From a virus, in the IMG/VR virus record IMGVR_UViG_3300043446_001882, positions 1 to 46,173 of that record: a DNA stretch of 46,173 nt. One strand, given 5' to 3'. Each line of letters begins with the position of its first letter. The stretch's first letter is position 1. Shown here in pieces: positions 17,872-25,919 of this stretch. A model generated the notes under the pieces. The model made no database searches. It worked only from the letters and a program-made list of their open reading frames with translations, and had not been told where the DNA came from. The position numbers were made by a program, and so were the translations under genes.

Positions 17872-19587
17872 TTATAGGCCTGGTGGTGCTGGTGCTGCGG
17901 CTGCGCCAGCACCGGGTGGAGGTACTGCACCTTCGGGTGCTGCACCTTCAGGTGACTCGCCTTGACCTGGTTCGGGTAATTGAGCTGCTGCTTCTAAATC
18001 AGTATCTAAACCACCAGGGGTAATACCAACACTGCGAAGTCCTGCATCGGATGCCGGAGCTTTATCAATATCTCCTTGTTCCTCTGCCCACATGCGTTCA
18101 TTTTCAACCATTTCTTCTTCAGTTAAGCCTAGATATCTAGTTAATAAAAATCGTTTACTCAAATAAGGATAAGCTTCTAATTGTACAAATGATCCTATTC
18201 TTGATTGGTCCACTTCTGCTTGTCGGTAACTAGCAAAGTTTTGAGGTTCATTAAATTGCAATTCAAATAAATTATTATCAATGTTAATACCTCTCCAACG
18301 TAAGAATAATTTAAATTCTTGATCTAATTTTTCACAGATCATACGTTGCAAACGCATACAGTATTGATTAAAACGCCATTCCTGAATTAATGCTGTGCCC
18401 ACTCTACCATCACTGAATGAGTTAGGATTGCTAGTTCCATCATCTAAACCTGTGGGCAAATAACTAGCTGGGATACGTAAACCTCTGAATAACTTATTAG
18501 TAAAGAAGTGCAAATCCGTAATTTCGCCTAGATTACTACCACCTGGCAATGTATCAACTTTGCTGCCGCGACCCTCTGCTGTTTGCGGGAAAAAGTAATC
18601 TTCATTAGTGCTCAGTGGATTATAAGTTGCATCCATCATATTTTGCCCGCCACCAGTTTGAGTTGGAATACGTCGCTGATGAACTTCGTTTTTGACACGT
18701 TCCACAAATGCCATAGCCATGTGGCTGGGCATATTACCTACGTCAATATAAAAAATGCGGCGTTCTGGAGCACGTTGTACACGATAGATAATGATAGCAT
18801 CTTCAAGCAATTCTTTTTGTTTGAATACTTTAAACACATTTTCTAGTACACTGTTACCAAAAGGCCAACTAAAATCTAAACCTTCTGTCAATGTTAAATG
18901 AACAATATGTTCAGAGTTAACAGCTACTTCATTTTGAGCATGACTAAATCTACTACCGCCGCCATATGGATTTTTAGGTTGTATGTACGCTCCACTGCCA
19001 CCACCCACCTGTGGGTGATTGACGTTTACATCACTGGTATTAATGGTAGTTGCTGTTAAATTTTCAAAATTAGGTGCAATGTCTTTGACAATATACTGTT
19101 CTGGCTTCTTTCCTTCTGCCTCATTTACAATAATTTTAACGACTTTGCTCATTTCTACCCAAAACAATTTAAATGTTTCTGGGTCACGTATAAACACTTG
19201 ATCTCCGTATTTTATAGTATTACGGAACATTTTAAAAATTCTTTTGTTAAGATCATTCAAACTAACCCATTGAGTTAATTGTTCTCGAATAATTTTAACT
19301 TCGTTATCTGTGGGTTTTTCTTTCCAATAAAATTTAAATGCAGTACCGTTTTCATCATTGGCTTGAGTGCTAAATTCGCTTAGAATATCCAAGGCAGCAT
19401 TAACTTCACTGTCCATGTCCATTTGTTCATATTGATTATAACGCTCGATACGATTCGGATGCCCTATATAAACTTCTGGCAAGTTGCTTTGATAGTTCCT
19501 ATAGGTAAAATTTTGCCCTTGTGAGCCGTTAATTGGACTCACAGCGCCTGCAACATTGGCTACTTTAAAATATTTTTTCCACGCCAT
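17872..19587 (-). CDS. 20: Portal vertex protein gp20, 571 aa
   Basis: Forms the dodecameric portal through which DNA is packaged and nucleates head assembly. Diagnostic strings are RAPERRIFYIDVGNMPS, LPGGSNLGEITDLHFFTNKL, FRGLRIPASYLP and QEWRFNQYCMRLQRMICEKL, all typical of gp20 in T4-like phages. Length is close to T4 gp20 (524 aa); the extra residues include a Pro/Ala/Gly-rich low-complexity tail (about 530-571). The gene is first of the head cluster 20-core-21-22-23. An inverted repeat centred on GTAAATAC lies upstream (19603-19618). Confidence 0.95.
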   Translation of the reverse strand: MAWKKYFKVANVAGAVSPINGSQGQNFTYRNYQSNLPEVYIGHPNRIERYNQYEQMDMDSEVNAALDILSEFSTQANDENGTAFKFYWKEKPTDNEVKIIREQLTQWVSLNDLNKRIFKMFRNTIKYGDQVFIRDPETFKLFWVEMSKVVKIIVNEAEGKKPEQYIVKDIAPNFENLTATTINTSDVNVNHPQVGGGSGAYIQPKNPYGGGSRFSHAQNEVAVNSEHIVHLTLTEGLDFSWPFGNSVLENVFKVFKQKELLEDAIIIYRVQRAPERRIFYIDVGNMPSHMAMAFVERVKNEVHQRRIPTQTGGGQNMMDATYNPLSTNEDYFFPQTAEGRGSKVDTLPGGSNLGEITDLHFFTNKLFRGLRIPASYLPTGLDDGTSNPNSFSDGRVGTALIQEWRFNQYCMRLQRMICEKLDQEFKLFLRWRGINIDNNLFELQFNEPQNFASYRQAEVDQSRIGSFVQLEAYPYLSKRFLLTRYLGLTEEEMVENERMWAEEQGDIDKAPASDAGLRSVGITPGGLDTDLEAAAQLPEPGQGESPEGAAPEGAVPPPGAGAAAAPAPPGL

Positions 19588-19602
19588 TAATTTATTCTCC
19601 GG

Positions 19603-19618
19603 TTAGGTATTTACCTAA
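19603..19618 (-). promoter_or_regulatory. Inverted repeat upstream of gp20
   Basis: TTAGGTA-TT-TACCTAA, a perfect 7-bp inverted repeat with a two-base centre, 16 bases upstream of the gp20 ATG. It contains GGTAAATAC on the minus strand, which also occurs just upstream of the 74-aa gene (17847-17855). It could be a variant late promoter or an operator; neither is shown. Confidence 0.35.
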
Positions 19619-19621
19619 AAA

Positions 19622-21727
19622 TTATGCCAATGCTTCGAATATTTTTCCATTGGATGCCACCATATCATCCATTCTATTATTAAGTTTTTCCATAATACCT
19701 GTTTGATTAACTACTGCGGCTACAAGTTGCTCTGTACTGCTGTTTGTGCCAGTTAGTGCCACTAGCTGTCCTTTTAATCTTTCAACTTCCGCTGCTAATG
19801 CGGTATTTTGATCCCTAACTTGAGTTTGACTGTCTTGATCTTTATTACTAAGGTACGCTACCAGTTGAGCAGCCGCTGACTGTGCCGACGCTGACATCCC
19901 GGGATTACTAGGAGTCGACGGGTCAGCCTGGTATGATGTCGGTGTTCGCCCGCCATTTTGACCTGTGGCTATAGACACGGGAATTGGATTTTGTCCTGGT
20001 ACTACTGACACTGGCAAAGGATTGCCTCCTTCCGGCAACAAATCACGAAGCCGGTTTCGTTGAGTTTGAGGTATGTCGATGCCTAAACGTCGGACCATTT
20101 CATCAATGATTTTACCAAGTGACTCTTTTAGTTGGTCAGGTGTAGTTGGTATTTTCTTTAAATTTTCCAATAAAGTTGTAATACTTTGTTGACTCTGCAC
20201 CATTGACAACGTTATACTATTCAAATAGTCCATTATCGGGCCTATTTTTTTAATATTGTCGAGTACAGTCTTATCGATTTCTCGTTGTATTCTATTACGA
20301 TCTCTTTCAGCGTCCACAAAAGCTTTGGTGGCAGCATCAGTTAATACACCACTAATATCGCCCCCTTCTTTGATAAGTCTTTCAACAGTAGGCCCTATTT
20401 GTTCAATAAAGTTTGCACTGTCCACTAGCTTTGACGCTGTTCTTATTTGACTTAGTACAAAATTATTCATTAATGAAGGCGGTAACTCAGCCAAATTCTC
20501 GACGCTGTCAACAAATCCTTTATAAGCGTCCTTATTTGCACTTATAAATCCTGCATATGTTCGCCTGAAATCAGTAGACGCTAAATTTATATTTTGATAA
20601 AACATCTCCATGGTGTTGGCCATTAATTGATTGCCTTTTCCGAATGCAATCATTGCAGGATCTATTACTTTTCCTTCTGTCCTGACTAATTCCATCAAAT
20701 ACTGCCCGGCTTCGGTACCGAATTTAGACGTAGCAATGGCAAATGCTTCCTCTGTATTCAGTCTGGCAGTGTCGCTCATTCTGCCAAGTTTTTGTTTGTA
20801 TGCTAAATCTCTTCTACGTTCTTCTTCTTCTTTTTTACGGGCATCTGCGCTTTGTCCAGTCAATGATGTTAGTTCTTTTTGTCTAATCAAATATTCCTGG
20901 ATAGCCTCCCGCTGTTTGTTAAAATCATCTCTGCGTTTATTGTCAGTTAAGCCCAACTGTGCTTGTAAAGCTAGAAAATTAGAAACTCCTACGCTTATAT
21001 TTTCAATGTTTCCGTATAGTGCAACCAGAGCGTCTGAAGAATCATATATGCTTGCTGAATAATTTGCAACTTCATACCCTGCATCCTCTACTCTTTTACC
21101 CATTTTAGTTAAATTTTCTACATTGGTAGTTATAATTCTACCAAATTCAAATAAAGGAATTCTAAGCTTTGCAGCCTGGGCCCCCATCGACGATATACTT
21201 GCGCCATAATTAGCACCAGCTTTAGATAACGCAAGGAACTGATCTGCAACTTTTTGAGCACTTTCTAATTGAAATTTAACTTGCTGAGTCAGCAAATCCA
21301 CCATTGCTGTGGCACCAGATGCCACCGCTTCACTGGCTCTGCCAAAGCTTACACCTAGAAAACTTGTACCGCTCAGTGCTTGTCCAACTGCTCCAGTAAA
21401 TTTGTTGAATATACTTGTTATCGCATCCAACGTAGGAATAACACTGGTAAATGCTTTGTCTGCGCCGTATATACTAGATGTTAATCCAGTTAAACTCCCA
21501 ACAAAACTGGTGCCTACCCCTAGAAAACTACTAAATTTTTGAGTAGTTGCAGTTGCACTGCCCTGCAATTGCTGCATAGCTTGACTGCTTAACGTAGCAG
21601 CATTGGCATTACCAGTATTGGCAGCACTGGCTCTTCCCAACGCCGTGATCAATTGTTGCATAGCACCTGACGTATTGTTGGCCGTCAGTCCAAGTTGTTG
21701 CAGTAATTGTTGTGTTTGGGTATCCAT
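19622..21727 (-). CDS. Probable tail tape-measure-like structural protein, 701 aa
   Basis: Gln/Ala/Ser/Thr-rich N-terminus (MDTQTQQLLQQLGLTANNTS), then hydrophobic, glycine-rich stretches around residues 70-175 (FSSFLGVGTSFVGSLTGLTS), then long amphipathic helices with charged segments (RKKEEEERRRDLAYKQKLG), a Pro/Gln-rich linker (about 575-625) and a C-terminal coiled coil (LAAEVERLKGQLVAL). This architecture fits a tape measure or hub protein; T4 gp29 is 590 aa. The divergent neighbour, gp26, is a baseplate hub gene, which supports a tail role. No sequence motif proves it. A late-promoter box lies 41 bases upstream. It could instead be an unrelated virion or injected protein. Confidence 0.5.
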   Translation of the reverse strand: MDTQTQQLLQQLGLTANNTSGAMQQLITALGRASAANTGNANAATLSSQAMQQLQGSATATTQKFSSFLGVGTSFVGSLTGLTSSIYGADKAFTSVIPTLDAITSIFNKFTGAVGQALSGTSFLGVSFGRASEAVASGATAMVDLLTQQVKFQLESAQKVADQFLALSKAGANYGASISSMGAQAAKLRIPLFEFGRIITTNVENLTKMGKRVEDAGYEVANYSASIYDSSDALVALYGNIENISVGVSNFLALQAQLGLTDNKRRDDFNKQREAIQEYLIRQKELTSLTGQSADARKKEEEERRRDLAYKQKLGRMSDTARLNTEEAFAIATSKFGTEAGQYLMELVRTEGKVIDPAMIAFGKGNQLMANTMEMFYQNINLASTDFRRTYAGFISANKDAYKGFVDSVENLAELPPSLMNNFVLSQIRTASKLVDSANFIEQIGPTVERLIKEGGDISGVLTDAATKAFVDAERDRNRIQREIDKTVLDNIKKIGPIMDYLNSITLSMVQSQQSITTLLENLKKIPTTPDQLKESLGKIIDEMVRRLGIDIPQTQRNRLRDLLPEGGNPLPVSVVPGQNPIPVSIATGQNGGRTPTSYQADPSTPSNPGMSASAQSAAAQLVAYLSNKDQDSQTQVRDQNTALAAEVERLKGQLVALTGTNSSTEQLVAAVVNQTGIMEKLNNRMDDMVASNGKIFEALA

Positions 21728-21767
21728 ATTCTATTTTTAGGCTAGTTTAACCAGATAAGTATTAGTA

Positions 21768-21775
21768 TATTTATT
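21768..21775 (-). promoter_or_regulatory. Late promoter box AATAAATA
   Basis: AATAAATA on the minus strand, 41 bases upstream of the 701-aa gene in the divergent gap with gp26. It may serve the whole head cluster downstream. Confidence 0.5.
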
Positions 21776-21786
21776 GGAATAAAATA

Positions 21787-22629
21787 ATGGCAAATAGTAC
21801 AAATCCATTGGCAAAACATTTTAGGCAAGCACAATTATACCTAAAATTGCCCAGTCAAGGACGTTGGTATCCTCCAGGTAGCTTAGAAATGCCTGTTACC
21901 GGAGAACTACCTGTTTTTCCAATGACTGCCAAAGATGAGCTAATATTAAAAACCCCAGATGCTTTATTAAATGGGCAAAGCACCGTTGAAGTAATTCAAA
22001 GTTGTGTTCCTGCCATCAAAGATGCATGGAAAATGCCTTCTATTGATTTGGATGCAGTTTTAATAGCTATCAGACATGCTACATATGGCACTGGTATGGA
22101 CTTTGTCAGTGTTTGTCCCCACTGCAAGAGAAAAAATGAAAATACTGTAGATTTAAGCGTATTGTCTGGTCAAATTACATGTCCAGATTTTGAATCAACA
22201 ATTAAAGTAGAAGGGTTGGAAATTTATCTTAGACCTCAGACTTATCAACAATTCAACAAAGCCAGTTTAGAAAATTATGAACAACAAAGGTTGCTGGCTG
22301 TGGTCAACGATAATTCATTGAGCGAAGAAGAAAAACTAAGTCAATTTAATAATGTATTCAAAAGATTGCTTAATTTAACTGTAGAACAAGTCAGTAAAAG
22401 TGTGGCTGCAATTAAAACAGAAGAAGGCGTGTTAGTCGAAGATGAATCCCAACTTCATGATTTTTTCCAAAACTGTAATAAAACTGTGTGGGATGCAGTA
22501 AAGACTAAGTTAGAAAGCTTTGGGGATCAAAGTCCATTGAAAAAAGTACCAGTGGTCTGTGAGCACGAAGACTGCGCCAAGGCCTACGAAACACCATTGG
22601 TATTTGAACAATCAAGTTTTTTCGTATAA
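21787..22629 (+). CDS. 26: Baseplate hub assembly protein gp26, 280 aa
   Basis: Belongs to the T4 baseplate protein family that includes gp26. Seen: LYLKLPSQGRWYPPGSL, LPVFPMTAKDELILKTPDAL, LNGQSTVEVIQSCVPAIKDA and RHATYGTGMDFVSVCPHCKR, all conserved in T4-like hub genes. Cys110 and Cys113 (CPHC) with a later TCPDFE and C-terminal CEHEDC pairs suggest a zinc site. T4 gp26 is 208 aa, so this is longer at the C-terminus. It is followed after five bases by gp51, another hub factor. The pair stands alone on the plus strand between two minus-strand blocks. Confidence 0.88.
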   Translation: MANSTNPLAKHFRQAQLYLKLPSQGRWYPPGSLEMPVTGELPVFPMTAKDELILKTPDALLNGQSTVEVIQSCVPAIKDAWKMPSIDLDAVLIAIRHATYGTGMDFVSVCPHCKRKNENTVDLSVLSGQITCPDFESTIKVEGLEIYLRPQTYQQFNKASLENYEQQRLLAVVNDNSLSEEEKLSQFNNVFKRLLNLTVEQVSKSVAAIKTEEGVLVEDESQLHDFFQNCNKTVWDAVKTKLESFGDQSPLKKVPVVCEHEDCAKAYETPLVFEQSSFFV

Positions 22630-22634
22630 GGCTT

Positions 22635-22853
22635 TTGAGTTTAGACAATGAATCAATTGTCGAAATGATCAATGACTTCGACAAAGATTCAAAAGCCTTA
22701 AAGAAAAATATATTTAAAATATGTTGGTATATGAGGGGAGGACTCTCATTCACCGAAGCCATGGAGCTAGGCTCTCAAGATCGAGAGCTAATTAATAGTG
22801 TAATAGAAGAAAACATCAATACTACTAAAGAAACAGGATTGCCATTCTTTTAA
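22635..22853 (+). CDS. 51: Baseplate hub assembly catalyst gp51-like, 72 aa
   Basis: Small acidic protein (SLDNESIVEMINDFDKDSKA, then LKKNIFKICWYMRGGLSFTE) matching the small ORF found after gp26 in marine T4-like phages and called gp51, needed for hub assembly. The start is a TTG at 22635, five bases after the gp26 stop, with AAGG just upstream; the first in-frame ATG would remove ten conserved residues. T4 gp51 is 249 aa, so the assignment rests on context and on small marine homologues rather than on T4 itself. Confidence 0.65.
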   Translation: MSLDNESIVEMINDFDKDSKALKKNIFKICWYMRGGLSFTEAMELGSQDRELINSVIEENINTTKETGLPFF

Positions 22854-22909
22854 GATGTGCTACGCACATCTATCACTTTCGCTATCGCTCAGTGATTAAT
22901 TTTTTTTTT
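22854..22909 (+). terminator. Tandem hairpins with T-run after gp51
   Basis: A 7-bp stem GATGTGC-TAC-GCACATC (22854-22870) starts at the base after the gp51 stop. A second stem ATCACT/AGTGAT (22872-22877, 22891-22896) is followed by a run of ten Ts (22900-22909). Together they look like the end of the gp26-gp51 transcript. The second hairpin competes with TCGCT-CGCTC / GAGCG-AGCGA (22879-22890, 22912-22922). Confidence 0.65.
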
Positions 22910-23281
22910 AAGAGCGCAGCGATTTAAGTTTCATCCAGATTAATCGGTCACACTTTGCCCGCACAGGGCAAAGAAATGAGTGAGCTTCATCCGAGTAGCA
23001 CAGTCACTTAGCGTTACAACATTACAGAGGCGGTTGTCCGGTACCTCGAGTTGCGTCTTATCACAACGGCGGGTTTATATCTATACGCTAACATACATAT
23101 AAACCGTGTAGCATCACTGCTACGTCTTTTCAGCCTTTAATCCTATTCAAACAACCAAATTGCGGCATTGGCAATCATCATCCTTTCGGGTAGTGGTTGA
23201 GTGCTCACTAGCACGGTGAGTCTTCCATCCCTGCGATCCGAGATCCAGGTGTAGGGCACATGAAGTTGACCTGTGCGAGTC
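22854..23281. other. Gene-free, G+C-rich region with dense inverted repeats; possible structured RNA
   Basis: No credible reading frame was found. Hand counts give 30/60 (22981-23040), 32/60 (23161-23220) and 33/60 (23221-23280) G+C, against 15/60 in the neighbouring gene (23521-23580). Stems include CTTTGCCC/GGGCAAAG (22953-22973), GGTTTATAT/ATATAAACC (23072-23105), GTAGCA/TGCTAC (23108-23123), CTCAC/GTGAG (23204-23220) and GCACA/TGTGC (23256-23276). G+C-rich islands in A+T-rich genomes often mark structured RNA. I see no tRNA, tmRNA, RNase P or group I intron core that I can identify. The strand is unresolved: the region lies between convergent genes. Confidence 0.5.
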
Positions 23282-23716
23282 TTAGATGCTTAGTTTGCCT
23301 TTTATATGGGAGCCATGAATACGGCAATTAATTATGCCGTTATAATAATCGTCTGATTCTAATACACGCCTGGTAAATTGTTCTCTTGCCTCAACATAAC
23401 TACATTCTGCTTTTGAATTACAATAATAAAGTATTTCTCTGGTAAAATTTTCAGCCCCTAATTGTTCTATGTCTTTTTTTAATTCAGGACTTGATCCATA
23501 ATAATCTCTCCAGTCACTGTCGATTTTTGAGCGAATTTTCTTTTTCTTTTTAGTGCCGTTTTTTAATTTTACTGTTTTTTGAGTAGTTTTTGCGAACTTT
23601 GCCAGTTTTTTGCCTATGTATTTTTTGCCTGTGATGTTATTTGTGATGATGTAAACGAATCCAACACAATCTTCGGGTAAAGATTCTATTAGAGTTTGTT
23701 GATAGAGCCATGTCAT
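23282..23716 (-). CDS. SegE-like GIY-YIG endonuclease, 144 aa
   Basis: The N-terminal half carries a GIY-YIG core: GFVYIITNNITGKKYIGKKL (residues 19-38). Downstream come DSDWRDYYGSSPELKKDI and the probable metal-binding glutamate in YVEAREQF, followed by YYN. This matches the SegE-type GIY-YIG proteins common in T4-like phages, small nucleases related to homing enzymes. A Lys-rich insert (KLKNGTKKKKKIRSK) may contact DNA. The gene starts 12 bases after the radical-SAM gene and closes the operon, next to the structured region. It is strongly A+T-rich. Whether it cuts DNA or acts as a mobile element is unknown. Confidence 0.82.
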   Translation of the reverse strand: MTWLYQQTLIESLPEDCVGFVYIITNNITGKKYIGKKLAKFAKTTQKTVKLKNGTKKKKKIRSKIDSDWRDYYGSSPELKKDIEQLGAENFTREILYYCNSKAECSYVEAREQFTRRVLESDDYYNGIINCRIHGSHIKGKLSI

Positions 23717-23728
23717 TGTACATACTAA

Positions 23729-24961
23729 TTATGCCTTAAAGTTTGTTTTAAAATATTTTGCTATATCTGGTTGATCTAGCCAGCCCCATAATGAAAGTTT
23801 TTGATAAAGTTTTTCAGTCAATGTTGGATTATTTGGTTGTAATAGTGCCGTGATGATTGATTTTATTTCGTTGTCTATATGTTGTTTAAACCAAGTTGGG
23901 TCCCTGGGATTGCTGTTTATCGGAGCAGGATCACTGTGAACCCATTTATTATATTGTTCAATTAAGTTTTCTTTGATATCTGTGGGTAATTGAGAAATCT
24001 GCAGATAATCAGGTCTAGTTAAAATATTAGTCATTACATCTAATTTTCTACTTATACACCACTTATATAAGTCATCCAACGTGTGTACACTTAATGCGCT
24101 AGGAACAGGTCGTACTGTGACGTAAACATGCCCTTCTTTTCGATGTTTTAAATATAAATCGATGTTATCTAATACTAGTTGTGTGTTAGATCCTTGTCTA
24201 ATTAGATCATTTAACGTGCCCATGCATTCTATGCTAATACCTACATCTACATGTCTAAATGCATTAAGTTTTTCCATTAGACTTTGATTAAAAATTGTGC
24301 CATTAGTAGTGAACCCTAGATAGATGTCAGTTTTGTTTGCCTTAAGTAATTGATCTATTAGATTTTCAAATTTTGGATTTAATAAAGTTTCACCGCCTAT
24401 CAAATGGACAAATTTTAAATTTGGTGTATTGCAAATAGTTGAAACTACGTGATTCCATGCAGCTTCGTCTTCGGTCCAATTCATTCTAGCAGGCCCATTA
24501 TAAGTACCTGCTTTAATTTCTGCCACAGCAATTTTACTACTAGCAGTGGGCCCGCAAATTCTGCAAGCCAGATTACATTCATTACCCAAACTTATGTGGT
24601 AGCTATTAATGGTTGGTTTTAAATTTTGAAAATAATCTTTATCAAACGTTTCATAAAACCGTAAAGGCTGAATATCACTTCTAAGATTTTCTCTGACACG
24701 TTTACTAACAGATCCAATTGATTCTTCATGATAACACATGCCGCACAAAGGTTCACTGACCCCATTTAGTTTATTATGCCTTGCAATTTCTTGATGCTGC
24801 CCCACGACCCACTCATCAATAGTCATTGAATGTACATTATATTTTTTTGCTTCTGGAGTTCCGCTGATTCTGTTAGGCTGGGCGCCGCAAGAATGATAGG
24901 TTCCGTCTGCATTAATATGCACTTCGAACCATGGCACTGTGCAAAATATTTTATCTATCAT
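23729..24961 (-). CDS. Radical SAM protein with N-terminal twitch domain, 410 aa
   Basis: Residues 1-95 look like a twitch (auxiliary iron-sulfur) domain: FCTVPWFEVHINADGTYHSC with Cys7 and Cys25, then PLCGMC with Cys73 and Cys76. The radical SAM cluster motif is CNLACRIC (Cys129, Cys133, Cys136), followed by HLIGGETLLNP (189-192, GGE motif) and GFTTNGT. The order twitch then radical SAM matches the N-twitch radical SAM family; substrates are unknown. I place the start at ATG 24961, overlapping the previous stop in ATGATAGATAA. The open frame upstream of it (to 25048) lies inside the neighbouring gene and has no family resemblance. The enzyme should cleave S-adenosylmethionine to make a radical; what it modifies is not known. 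Confidence 0.88.
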   Translation of the reverse strand: MIDKIFCTVPWFEVHINADGTYHSCGAQPNRISGTPEAKKYNVHSMTIDEWVVGQHQEIARHNKLNGVSEPLCGMCYHEESIGSVSKRVRENLRSDIQPLRFYETFDKDYFQNLKPTINSYHISLGNECNLACRICGPTASSKIAVAEIKAGTYNGPARMNWTEDEAAWNHVVSTICNTPNLKFVHLIGGETLLNPKFENLIDQLLKANKTDIYLGFTTNGTIFNQSLMEKLNAFRHVDVGISIECMGTLNDLIRQGSNTQLVLDNIDLYLKHRKEGHVYVTVRPVPSALSVHTLDDLYKWCISRKLDVMTNILTRPDYLQISQLPTDIKENLIEQYNKWVHSDPAPINSNPRDPTWFKQHIDNEIKSIITALLQPNNPTLTEKLYQKLSLWGWLDQPDIAKYFKTNFKA

Positions 24962-25919
24962 CTTTGCACTTAATTTTACAAACGTCCAAAGGCATGACTT
25001 GTAGTCGTAGCATAAACTCTCCCCACAGGCTATCAGCCAAAATTTCATTCAATGAACGAGTTTTTACATTTAATTGATCTTTATATTTTTGTACAAAATC
25101 ATTAGATTGATACCCGCTGTTAAACCAAGGGCAAGGAAAAACTAATCCTTCTACATTAATAAACAGTTCTTTTTTCCAGTTCATGCACCTGGCCCACTCG
25201 TGCCTATCCACTGTGTAATTAAATCTAATGGGAATTTGTCTGTCAGACAGTTTTGCTGTTGTTTGTAAATAAACTTTGCTAGAATTATGATGTTGCTCGT
25301 TCTTTGGTTTTAACGGATCTTGTCCGTCAATGGAATATCTGCCATCGAACTTTGTACTAGAAACTGTTTGTAGAACATCAACGCCCAAACTTTTTGCCAG
25401 TTGTTTTATGTCATCCATTCGATTTTCGTTAAAATTAAAATAGATAGTGCTCCATTTAATAATGCAATTACTGTTCTTTCTCAGTGTTTTAATTCCGGCA
25501 ATAATACTGTCATAGTCACTGTTTACTCTGTATATGTTATTACTGACATTATCCCAACCGTCGACGCTAAACTGTACAGTGTCTTCGTGATTTAACAAAC
25601 TGGCCAATTTCAGCCACCATGATTCTTTTTTGTAACTGCCATTGGTTACAATAAACAATTGAATAAAAAATTGCTTGGCATATTCAACTATTTCCAAAAA
25701 ATCAGTGGCATAAATCGGGTCTCCTATATCTCCACAAAAAATTATTTTTTTAACATTCATTAATGTTTCGGGAGGAAACGCAATTTTAAATTCTTCTATA
25801 GAAAATTCTTGATTTAACGTGCCAGGTTTCAACTCAGTTCTCGGGCATCGAGGGCATTTTAACATGCACTTGCTGCTGACTTCTATATGAAGCTCCTGAG
25901 TATTAAACAATGTCGACAT
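24951..25919 (-). CDS. Radical SAM/SPASM-like protein, 322 aa
   Basis: The radical SAM motif lies near the N-terminus, CMLKCPRC (Cys18, Cys22, Cys25), followed by FCGDIGDPIYATD in the place of the GGE motif and LFIVTNGS. The C-terminus has four cysteines placed as in a SPASM or twitch cluster: Cys245 (ARCMNW), Cys263 (VFPCPWFN), Cys314 and Cys318 (VCKIKC). The domain order (radical SAM then auxiliary cluster) is the reverse of its neighbour, so the two are not simple duplicates. It overlaps the gp46 end by 17 bases and its partner by 11, which suggests coupled translation. SPASM proteins often modify peptides, but no precursor peptide gene is visible nearby. Confidence 0.87.
   Translation of the reverse strand: MSTLFNTQELHIEVSSKCMLKCPRCPRTELKPGTLNQEFSIEEFKIAFPPETLMNVKKIIFCGDIGDPIYATDFLEIVEYAKQFFIQLFIVTNGSYKKESWWLKLASLLNHEDTVQFSVDGWDNVSNNIYRVNSDYDSIIAGIKTLRKNSNCIIKWSTIYFNFNENRMDDIKQLAKSLGVDVLQTVSSTKFDGRYSIDGQDPLKPKNEQHHNSSKVYLQTTAKLSDRQIPIRFNYTVDRHEWARCMNWKKELFINVEGLVFPCPWFNSGYQSNDFVQKYKDQLNVKTRSLNEILADSLWGEFMLRLQVMPLDVCKIKCKDDR

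Noticed and set aside
22854-23281. tRNA, tmRNA, RNase P RNA or group I intron in the structured region
   Set aside because: No T-arm sequence, tRNA-like acceptor pair, RNase P core or intron P7 core could be found by eye on either strand; only generic stems are supported.
24962-25048. Upstream extension of the 410-aa radical SAM protein to 25048
   Set aside because: These 29 codons lie within the other radical SAM gene, have no family resemblance, and the ATG at 24961 begins the conserved FCTVPW region.
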